The position numbers and the translations under genes were made by a program. The notes below the pieces were generated by a model. That model saw only the letters and a program-made list of their open reading frames with translations. It was not told the origin of the DNA and ran no database searches. Below are positions 6,941 to 12,134 of a DNA stretch of 12,134 nucleotides, in pieces (position 1 is the first letter of the stretch; every line of letters begins with the position of its first letter). Source of the stretch: Candidatus Woesearchaeota archaeon. GTDB lineage: Archaea; Nanobdellota; Nanobdellia; Woesearchaeales; GW2011-AR9. The stretch is taken from assembly GCA_016179995.1 (NCBI GenBank), contig JACPCC010000109.1, forward strand, positions 1 through 12,134, given 5' to 3'.

Positions 6941-7026
6941 AAAAAAATTGACGCCCGATCACTAACCCCCGTGACTCATTGCTTGGCAGTGCCGTAGGCT
7001 CCTACAGGTATACTCTGAGTCGGGCC
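6941..7026 (-). ncRNA. Candidate structured non-coding RNA with three-way junction
   Basis: In this A/T-rich surrounding, 44 of the 74 bases at 6953-7026 are G or C. Three helices abut with no unpaired base: 6953-6958 with 7020-7025 (GCCCGA/TCGGGC), 6959-6962 with 6971-6974 (TCAC/GTGA, 8-base loop) and 6975-6978 with 7016-7019 (CTCA/TGAG). Inside the third, 6994-6998 and 7001-7005 (GTAGG/CCTAC) and 6985-6987 and 6991-6993 can form hairpins. An alternative GACTCA/TGAGTC pairing (6973-6978 with 7016-7021) competes. Minus orientation is favoured: a TATA box at 7048-7055 is centred 27 bp before G7026, and the RNA ends in U7 (6941-6947). A T5 run at 7027-7031 leaves the plus strand possible. It does not fit tRNA, 5S, C/D or H/ACA features. 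No family recognised. Confidence 0.6.
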
Positions 7027-7045
7027 TTTTTGCTATAAAAACAGC

Positions 7046-7059
7046 TTTATTTATAAAAT
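7046..7059 (-). promoter_or_regulatory. TATA box of the 6941-7026 RNA candidate
   Basis: Read on minus, TTTTATAAATAAA contains a good archaeal TATA box centred near 7053, 27 bp before the first G of the GC-rich segment at 7026. This is the expected distance to an archaeal transcription start. Confidence 0.55.
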
Positions 7060-7224
7060 GTTTGCTGGAAAAATGGGTTTAGAGGAAATATTGTGGATTA
7101 CTGATCAAACAAATAATCGAAGCCATAACTTAACCGAAAATAAAAATCTTAATCGCTGCAAGCAGTAAAGTATTAGATCTACGAAAGAAACAATGTAACC
7201 ATAAGGACTCATTAAGAACTTTAA

Positions 7225-7258
7225 AACTTACTAGATGATTGGAACTTACTAGGTGATT
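7225..7258 (+). repeat. Two-copy 18-bp tandem repeat, AACTTACTAG(A/G)TGATT
   Basis: 7225-7240 and 7243-7258 share 15 of 16 bases at an 18-bp period. A third copy of the core is inverted at 7418-7428. Two direct sites spaced about 1.7 helical turns apart, plus a distant inverted one, look like binding sites for one regulator. Their position between the small RNA candidates and the PolB-like gene fits control of either. Confidence 0.6.
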
Positions 7259-7261
7259 ATG

Positions 7262-7325
7262 AAAAAACCTCAGCAAACCGCACTTGCGTACAGCCTGCCG
7301 AGGAAAAGAGGTGTTTTGAGGTGTT
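7262..7325 (-). ncRNA. Candidate small hairpin RNA with U6 tail
   Basis: On the minus strand CCUCGGCA (7303-7296) pairs with UGCUGAGG (7275-7268) as a continuous 8-bp stem including one G-U pair. On plus the same position is an A-C mismatch, so minus is the likely sense. The interior holds a short CGC-AAGU-GCG hairpin (within 7280-7289). The stem is followed directly by UUUUUU (7267-7262). A TATA box at 7346-7357 predicts a minus-strand start near 7325, giving about 64 nt. The 5' part contains two CACCUC motifs. No gene upstream on this strand needs a terminator here, so an independent small RNA is plausible. It lacks an ACA box. Confidence 0.42.
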
Positions 7326-7345
7326 TGTTACTCAAAAGTGAGGAC

Positions 7346-7357
7346 TTATATATAAAT
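7346..7357. promoter_or_regulatory. Bidirectional TATA box
   Basis: TTATATATAAAT is nearly symmetric. On minus it would start the hairpin RNA near 7325. On plus it would start a transcript near 7378, giving the PolB-like gene a long leader of about 138 nt as an alternative to its proximal promoter. Confidence 0.4.
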
Positions 7358-7417
7358 CTTTCGGTGAGTTGTTACTTTACAGTGGTTTAGAGGAGTAGTT
7401 ATAACTTATAATTCCTC

Positions 7418-7428
7418 AATCACCTAGT
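7418..7428 (-). repeat. Inverted third copy of the repeat core
   Basis: AATCACCTAGT here is the exact reverse complement of ACTAGGTGATT at 7248-7258, 11 of 11 bases. The pair could form a long-range stem or be two operator half-sites in opposite orientation. Confidence 0.55.
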
Positions 7429-7482
7429 CCATTACTCTGTTTTTATTATTACTATAGCATTATATTCATTGCTGTTCATCAA

Positions 7483-7493
7483 TAGTTATAATC
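7483..7493 (+). promoter_or_regulatory. TATA box giving a leaderless PolB-like mRNA
   Basis: TAGTTATAATC is centred about 27 bp before the ATG at 7516, and no Shine-Dalgarno is present. A leaderless transcript starting at the start codon is the simplest reading. Confidence 0.5.
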
Positions 7494-7515
7494 TCAAAAT
7501 TAAACTTAAACCTTA

Positions 7516-9927
7516 ATGCCAAAATATTACATCACCCACGTTGAGCCATTACACCCATTAAAAGGAGAAGAAGTACTATTTTTTATCCGTGAGAAAGAAG
7601 AAAATAAACCTGGAAAAACGCATCTTCATCTGGCTAAGATTCCCCATAGATTTTATACTAAACCGCTAGAAGGGGGAGAAGCTTTTAAAATTAATGAAGA
7701 ATTGAAAAGAGACTTTCCAAATAGACAATTATACCACCAGCAATTTACCCACAAAACAGTTACTTTAAGCTTAAGAGGATCAAAAGAAGAACGTAAAATT
7801 CTTCCCGAACCATTTATATGTAAAAAAGACTCTTTAGATAAACGAGATCCTTTTCACCTAAATTCTCCATCGAGACAATTACGCTGGCTCTATACTCCCT
7901 TTACTCAACTTGACTCACTCACAGACATAACCTATTATCCAAATGAAGAAAAAGAGAGAAAACTAATAGATTTAGAAACCTTACTGCAAGACACACATGC
8001 CACCATTGATTTAGAACTAGAAAATTGGGAAATGGGAAAAGACCAGATCTCACAAGTGATTTACCTCTCTACAAAAAGGAAAATTATTTTTCATAACTTG
8101 CCATTCGATGAAGAAAAAAAAGAGGACTGCATTTTGCAACGCTTCACTACACAACAAGATTTGGGAGAAAAATTAAGTCAAGTAATTGCTGAAGATGATC
8201 CACTTTGGCTCTTTGGCCATAATTTAATGGCTTTCGACCAGATTAAATTAAGAAAATTAACCACCAATTATTATCCAGCACCTAATCATCATTACCCAAT
8301 TACGAAGAGCGCTGCAGCTCTACGTCGTGTAATTACAAAAGGCCGCTGGACGCTAGATACTTTTGGTTATCATTTTAACTACCGCAATTTATTATCCAAT
8401 AACCGTTTAGAAACTATAAGTGGTTTACTAAAATCAATTAATTACCAAGAACAAGCTGATCTGATTAAAAAAGCACGTCAAGGCAATGCTGCTGCATTTC
8501 ATTCTCTTTTGCATTATCTATATGAAGATGGACTTTATGCCCAAAAAGCAGCTTTAGAAGTGTTAGAAACTGCTGCAGCTAAAGCACGTTATTTTCGCCG
8601 TGCTCCAGATGACATCTGTACTGCTTCTCCTAAAACAATTAGCGAAGAATATTGGGATAGACACTATTTTTTAAAGCGAGGAAATTATAATTTAAGAAAC
8701 GCAGCCAAAAAATCTAGACAAAGAACAGCAGACCAAACAGAACCAAATTATATAGAAGAATTAACCGACAGCTTATCCGCAGGTCAATTACAAAAAGGCT
8801 TTTTTTCAGAAGGAATATCAGTTATTTATCTTACTCCTTTACTGGCAGGAAGTGCTTCTCTAGTTGAGAAAATGGCGCCAGATATTTCTACAAAATTTAA
8901 ACAAAGCACTAATTCGTTAGAAAAATATGATTGTCTACGCACTTTAGAATATTTGCTATATCCATTTTTAGAAATAATCTTTACCGCAGAAGAAAATAAA
9001 GAACAAGAGATATTAAAACCATCAAAACTTAAAGACCAATTTCAATTATCTCCTAACTTGCAAAAAAAAATATCCTCTACTTTTTACTCTACAGGTTTAG
9101 AAGAAATTGACGCTTACAATTGGATTAAAGGCTTAAAACTGGCGCTGGAGCAATCTCAAAAAGCTTTGCACAGCCATAATTTAATTAATTACGGAGGCAG
9201 TTTAGTCTTCATAAATGGAGAGATTAACTACACTAAACTGGAACAAAATTATTTTGGCACTTATTTGGGGCAAGGTCCTGCCCTGTCTCTGAACCGTAAT
9301 AGAATAGTAGCTAATCCATTTAACGAATCCAATCCTGCGCGTTTTCTCTACCAAAGCTTAGATATACAATCTGGAGGAAAGACTAATTTTGAAAAAAGAA
9401 TATATTCAGAAGCTATAAAAAAAATATTTTCTAAAGAATCAATCTTAAATGTATCTTCTTTCTTAAGAACAGAACAAAAACAATTTATTAGAGGAAAAGC
9501 AGAAGAAAAAGCTTATCACATTAGTCGTGGAAGACGCACGTACTATAAAAATCAACTAGGCAATCTATTAGAGTTTAGCGGTCAAAAACCAGAGATTATA
9601 GAATCTTATCTAAACCTAAAACCACGCATCACTTCCACAATGAGCGATGAAACTAAAGAAGAATTAATTGAATTAATTGAACTCTGTCAAAACACATATG
9701 CTTACCCCTATCTAAAAGAAGAATGTTTGGAACAAATCTTAAATCCATATCCGCAAAAGATAGAGTTAGTATATGATCTGGCATGTAAAGGAGAATTGAT
9801 TCCTAAAGAATTATCTAGTGCACCAGACTTAGCAGCTTACCGAGATAAAATAACACCACTATTTAAAGAATTTATTGGTGCTTTACGACCGAGGCAAATG
9901 GATTTATTTGAAAAAAGTGGAGAGTAA
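7516..9927 (+). CDS. B-family DNA polymerase homologue, exonuclease intact, polymerase site lost
   Basis: The 803-aa length and order match archaeal PolB: N-terminal domain (1-150), 3'-5' exonuclease (about 155-360), then palm, fingers and thumb. The exonuclease motifs appear complete: Exo I TIDLELE with D165 and E167, Exo II GHNLMAFD with N236 and D241, Exo III YLYED with Y334 and D338. The following segment (about 364-391) still aligns by eye with the PolB region after the exonuclease. Where motif A (DxxSLYPS) should be, 436-447 reads IYLTPLLAGSAS, with T440 in place of aspartate. Where YGDTDS (motif C) should be, 559-562 reads YGGS. The motif B region near 515-527 (QKKISSTFYSTG) is weak. 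No frameshift is visible. Polymerisation is therefore unlikely; a proofreading, structural or regulatory role is inferred. A family of inactivated archaeal PolB paralogues is known, and this may be a diverged relative. The C-terminus has QMDLF (794-798). Confidence 0.85.
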   Translation: MPKYYITHVEPLHPLKGEEVLFFIREKEENKPGKTHLHLAKIPHRFYTKPLEGGEAFKINEELKRDFPNRQLYHQQFTHKTVTLSLRGSKEERKILPEPFICKKDSLDKRDPFHLNSPSRQLRWLYTPFTQLDSLTDITYYPNEEKERKLIDLETLLQDTHATIDLELENWEMGKDQISQVIYLSTKRKIIFHNLPFDEEKKEDCILQRFTTQQDLGEKLSQVIAEDDPLWLFGHNLMAFDQIKLRKLTTNYYPAPNHHYPITKSAAALRRVITKGRWTLDTFGYHFNYRNLLSNNRLETISGLLKSINYQEQADLIKKARQGNAAAFHSLLHYLYEDGLYAQKAALEVLETAAAKARYFRRAPDDICTASPKTISEEYWDRHYFLKRGNYNLRNAAKKSRQRTADQTEPNYIEELTDSLSAGQLQKGFFSEGISVIYLTPLLAGSASLVEKMAPDISTKFKQSTNSLEKYDCLRTLEYLLYPFLEIIFTAEENKEQEILKPSKLKDQFQLSPNLQKKISSTFYSTGLEEIDAYNWIKGLKLALEQSQKALHSHNLINYGGSLVFINGEINYTKLEQNYFGTYLGQGPALSLNRNRIVANPFNESNPARFLYQSLDIQSGGKTNFEKRIYSEAIKKIFSKESILNVSSFLRTEQKQFIRGKAEEKAYHISRGRRTYYKNQLGNLLEFSGQKPEIIESYLNLKPRITSTMSDETKEELIELIELCQNTYAYPYLKEECLEQILNPYPQKIELVYDLACKGELIPKELSSAPDLAAYRDKITPLFKEFIGALRPRQMDLFEKSGE

Positions 9928-9930
9928 AAA

Positions 9931-10635
9931 TTAATCAATCTGCTCAAAATGCGCTTTATCTAAACTATATTTATTTACTAATTTATATTTGCTAACCAAT
10001 TTTCTAACTACTTTAGCTTGACCTACAAAGACAATTAAGTCTTCTTCTTTAATCACTTCGGTAGAAGTTGGAATACCAATAACTTTACCTTTTCTCCTAA
10101 TTGCTAAAACAATGACATTAAAATTTTCTCTCAAGTGTAATTCTTTCAAACTCTTGCCCACAAACTCCTCGGGAGCAACTACTTCTGAAACTTGATATTC
10201 AGTTGAAACTTCTAGATATTCCAAAATGTCAGAAGAAGTTAATTGACTGGCCAAACGAATGGCACTTTCCCTTTCGGGATAAATTACTCGAGTAGCTCCT
10301 ATTTTTTCAAGAATTTTCCCTTGTTCTAAAGTGTTGGCTTTAGCAATAATATTTTCTACTCCCATTTCTTTTAGATTAAGTACTGTTAGAAAACTAGCTC
10401 CAGCAGCTTCACCGATAGAAACAATAACCGTACTACAATTATGAATCCCGCTCTCTCGAAGTGCATCTTTGTTAGTAGAATCTAAAATTTTTGCCGAATC
10501 AACATAATCTTTAACTTTTTCCAACTTAGATTGGTTTTTATCAAAAGCCATAATCTGCTGTTCGTAATGAGCTAAAGTAAGAGTTATATTTATTCCAAAT
10601 CTTCCAAGGCCAATAACACCAAACATATTTTTCAT
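9931..10635 (-). CDS. trkA: Potassium uptake regulatory subunit, TrkA/KtrA family
   Basis: This is a cytoplasmic RCK protein that gates a TrkH/KtrB potassium channel in response to nucleotide binding. The RCK_N Rossmann domain (residues 4-120) shows GLGRFG (9-14) and the ribose-binding acid D32 at the end of the second strand (IMAFDKN). RCK_C spans about 145-215 (GKSLKELHLRENFNVIVLAIRR). At 234 aa it has one RCK pair, like KtrA, rather than the doubled E. coli TrkA. Start could be 10635 or, three codons in, 10626; 10635 fits a TATA box 27 bp upstream. It lies 32 bp behind trkH on the same strand, so the two form a unit. Its stop faces the PolB-like stop across 3 bp. Confidence 0.95.
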   Translation of the reverse strand: MKNMFGVIGLGRFGINITLTLAHYEQQIMAFDKNQSKLEKVKDYVDSAKILDSTNKDALRESGIHNCSTVIVSIGEAAGASFLTVLNLKEMGVENIIAKANTLEQGKILEKIGATRVIYPERESAIRLASQLTSSDILEYLEVSTEYQVSEVVAPEEFVGKSLKELHLRENFNVIVLAIRRKGKVIGIPTSTEVIKEEDLIVFVGQAKVVRKLVSKYKLVNKYSLDKAHFEQID

Positions 10636-10657
10636 AATGATTTATAATTAGAGAGAT

Positions 10658-10667
10658 GTTTATAAAA
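10658..10667 (-). promoter_or_regulatory. Possible internal promoter for trkA
   Basis: TTTTATAAAC on the minus strand is centred about 27 bp before the trkA ATG and ends just beside the trkH stop codon (10668-10670). It could give trkA a leaderless transcript of its own besides read-through from trkH. Confidence 0.4.
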
Positions 10668-12014
10668 TTATCCAATTGACACATACTCTTCTAGTAATTC
10701 TACATTTTTCTTTTGGTTGCGAGAGATCCAAACGACTAAAGTCAAAGGAGTTAATCTACCAATAAACATCAATAGTATTAAAGCTAATTTTGAAGCAGAA
10801 GTAAGATGAGGAGTTATTCCAGTAGATAACCCAACGGTGCCAAAAGCTGAAAATGCTTCAAACACTATTTGTGAAAGAGAAAACGGCTCCACTATAGAGA
10901 TAAAAACTATAAAGAAAAAAATAACTACTAAAGATAAAATGAACAAGAGCAAAGCTTTTTCTAAGCTTTCCCGAGCTATCCTTCTACCAAATGCTTCAGG
11001 CATGTCTTTATTTTTTAAAGCCGCAAAAATAAACAAAACAATTACTGCAAAAGTTGTTGTCTTTATACCAGAACCGGTGCTGCCAGGAGATGCACCAACA
11101 AACATCAATAAAGTAATAAGTAATACTGTTGCCGTAGAAACTTTGCCAAAATCTATCGTCGCAAAACCAGCAGTTCTAGAAGTAACAGATTGAAATGTAG
11201 AAACAATTCCCTTATCAAGTGTTGAATCATAAACACTCAAAACCCCCTGCGATTCTAAATAATAAAAACTCAAAGCACCAAATATTATCAAAAACAACGA
11301 AGTAGTCAAAACAATTTTAGTATGCAGACTAAACTTTTTCTTTAATCTTATTACCACACCCCAAACATCGGAAATAACTATGAAACCAATACCGCCGCAA
11401 AAGATTAGCATCATGATTACCAAATTAAGAATAATGTTAGTTGAATAATCCATAAAACTTCTAAAACCACCCATAAGGTCAAATCCAGCATTGTTAAATG
11501 CACTCATAGCATGAAATATTCCATTCCAAAGAGCTGTCAAAAAGCTTTGATCACGAAAGACCCACATTAACATTAAAATTCCTACAAATTCAAAAAGAAT
11601 AATTGTTAAAAATACTTTTTTAGCCAGTTGAAATATATCACCGATAGAAGGTAAATTAAGTGACTCTTTCATATACACGGCATATTTTAATCCAATTTTG
11701 CTGTTCAAGAAAGAGAACGTAATTAAAGTCATATACCCCAAACCGCCCAGGTTAATCAAAAGCAAAATAATCAATTGCCCCCAGAAATTATAAGACTCAA
11801 ACGTATCTATTACCACTAAACCAGTAACTGTGCTAGCCGATGTAGCCGTAAATAAAGCATTGACTGCCGAAACTTCAACTCCCGCTTTGTGCGTAAAAGG
11901 CAGCCATAAAAGAAAACCACCAACAAGAATAGTAATAAATAAACCCCAGACTAGAAAATTAAGAGGATGAATTCTTTTTCGTAAGAACTTTTCCTCAAAA
12001 GCACCGATAGTCAT
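10668..12014 (-). CDS. trkH: Potassium channel/transporter subunit, TrkH/KtrB family
   Basis: This integral membrane subunit of a potassium uptake system contains four M1-P-M2 repeats. The four selectivity-filter loops are visible: ATSASTVTGL (57-66, G65), AFNNAGFD (172-179, G177), SVTSRTAGF (276-284, G283) and FGTVGLSTG (391-399, G395). ASPGSTGSGIKTTT (308-321) is the gating-loop region after the third repeat. Hydrophobic helices occur at about 18-40, 78-102, 132-152, 192-216, 232-252, 293-306, 320-334, 352-375 and 406-430. The 448-aa length matches KtrB. The C-terminus is short and cytoplasmic. It heads the operon with trkA, which would form the gating ring. No Shine-Dalgarno; a TATA box 26 bp upstream suggests a leaderless mRNA. 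Confidence 0.96.
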   Translation of the reverse strand: MTIGAFEEKFLRKRIHPLNFLVWGLFITILVGGFLLWLPFTHKAGVEVSAVNALFTATSASTVTGLVVIDTFESYNFWGQLIILLLINLGGLGYMTLITFSFLNSKIGLKYAVYMKESLNLPSIGDIFQLAKKVFLTIILFEFVGILMLMWVFRDQSFLTALWNGIFHAMSAFNNAGFDLMGGFRSFMDYSTNIILNLVIMMLIFCGGIGFIVISDVWGVVIRLKKKFSLHTKIVLTTSLFLIIFGALSFYYLESQGVLSVYDSTLDKGIVSTFQSVTSRTAGFATIDFGKVSTATVLLITLLMFVGASPGSTGSGIKTTTFAVIVLFIFAALKNKDMPEAFGRRIARESLEKALLLFILSLVVIFFFIVFISIVEPFSLSQIVFEAFSAFGTVGLSTGITPHLTSASKLALILLMFIGRLTPLTLVVWISRNQKKNVELLEEYVSIG

Positions 12015-12036
12015 TTATTAGAAGAAGAGTGTCGTG

Positions 12037-12046
12037 GTTTAAATTG
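12037..12046 (-). promoter_or_regulatory. TATA box of trkH
   Basis: Minus-strand AATTTAAACC is centred about 27 bp before the trkH ATG at 12014, with no Shine-Dalgarno between. The remaining 88 bp to the window end show no gene. Confidence 0.45.
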
Positions 12047-12134
12047 TTTGTGGTAAAGTGGAAGTTATCTATAGAAAGACCTAATTAATCATTTTTCTCT
12101 TTAAATCTTAAAGCACAGGAATTTAAACAATATC

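Larger units (their letters stand above)
6731..7515. other. Gene-poor interval holding RNA candidates and repeats
   Basis: No open frame with protein-like character occurs on either strand between the dnaG promoter and the ATG at 7516, unusually long for so compact a genome. The left part (6790-6950) is very A/T-rich with many T-runs. A 7-bp hairpin lies at 6771-6788 (ATAATTT-GACG-AAATTAT). GC-rich islands at 6953-7026 and 7268-7303 stand out and are listed as RNA candidates. At 7060-7220 I see nothing beyond a doubtful 31-codon frame. At 7314-7337 TTTTGAG/CTCAAAA forms a 7-bp inverted repeat. AGTTATAACT (7397-7406) is a perfect 10-bp palindrome, enclosed by GAGGA (7390-7394) and TCCTC (7413-7417). 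Confidence 0.6.

Noticed and set aside
6953-7026. tRNA gene (possibly split or intron-containing) at the GC island
   Set aside because: The 6-bp closing stem and a D-arm-like hairpin look tempting, but neither strand has a T-loop GTTCRANNC or a 5-bp anticodon stem in place.
7073-7168. 31-codon plus-strand frame beginning MGLEEILWITDQ
   Set aside because: Preceded by an AT-rich TATA-like box (7051-7059), but it lies too close for the start, there is no ribosome site, and the length is within chance expectation.
7225-7303. C/D or H/ACA guide RNA
   Set aside because: GATGATT and CTGA-like words occur, but no RUGAUGA/CUGA pair at proper spacing, and no ACA after the 7268-7303 stem.
7225-7428. 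CRISPR array
   Set aside because: Only two direct 18-bp units with 2-nt separation and one inverted copy; no spacers, no cas genes.
7516-9927. Frameshift or sequencing error explaining the lost polymerase motifs
   Set aside because: The frame is open throughout, and regions flanking motifs A and C still align in register with PolB, so the catalytic residues are substituted, not shifted.
10837-11193. 118-codon open frame on plus
   Set aside because: Antisense to trkH filter region; no supporting signal.

Overview
The window looks like part of a low-GC archaeal chromosome, most likely a DPANN lineage of the Woesearchaeota/Pacearchaeota kind. The archaeal evidence is an archaeal-type DnaG primase, a glycyl-tRNA synthetase of the single-chain alpha2 type, an archaeal-family P-loop ATPase, TATA-like boxes about 26 bp upstream of several start codons (leaderless transcription), and U-tracts in place of classical terminators. 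The narrower DPANN placement rests on the compact layout and on a surface protein whose N-terminus (KKGQAAGAAVLV...) I associate with those genomes. That placement is inference.

Layout. Positions 2-796 (minus) carry the N-terminal part of an archaeal ATPase whose C-terminus lies outside the window. A perfect inverted repeat sits in its promoter. Positions 931-3175 (minus) look like one operon: glycyl-tRNA synthetase, then a nucleotidyltransferase-fold protein, then a 59-residue protein overlapping it by 14 bp. The last two resemble a toxin-antitoxin-like pair. Divergently, 3362-4567 (plus) encodes a membrane-anchored extracellular protein with three related beta-rich repeats. Behind it lies a 139-bp non-autonomous inverted-repeat element (4655-4793) with a 9-bp target duplication. 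A small winged-helix protein (4923-5204, plus) converges on dnaG (5240-6646, minus).

Positions 6647-7515 contain no convincing protein gene but are not empty. They hold a GC-rich structured RNA candidate (6941-7026, minus) with its own TATA box and U7 tail, a second small hairpin RNA candidate (7262-7325, minus) with a TATA box and U6 tail, and an 18-bp tandem repeat with a third, inverted copy.

Positions 7516-9927 (plus) encode the most interesting protein here: a full-length B-family DNA polymerase relative. The exonuclease motifs I, II and III look intact, but polymerase motifs A and C have lost their catalytic aspartates. It ends in a QMDLF clamp-binding-like peptide. It meets, tail to tail, a potassium uptake pair, trkA and trkH (9931-12014, minus).

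Together the window mixes replication (DnaG, PolB-like protein), translation (GlyRS), ion homeostasis (TrkH/TrkA), cell surface and accessory genes. Two candidate systems stand out: the exonuclease-only PolB homologue with the RNA-bearing region upstream, and the nucleotidyltransferase/small-protein module. All identifications come from reading motifs by eye; no database search was possible.
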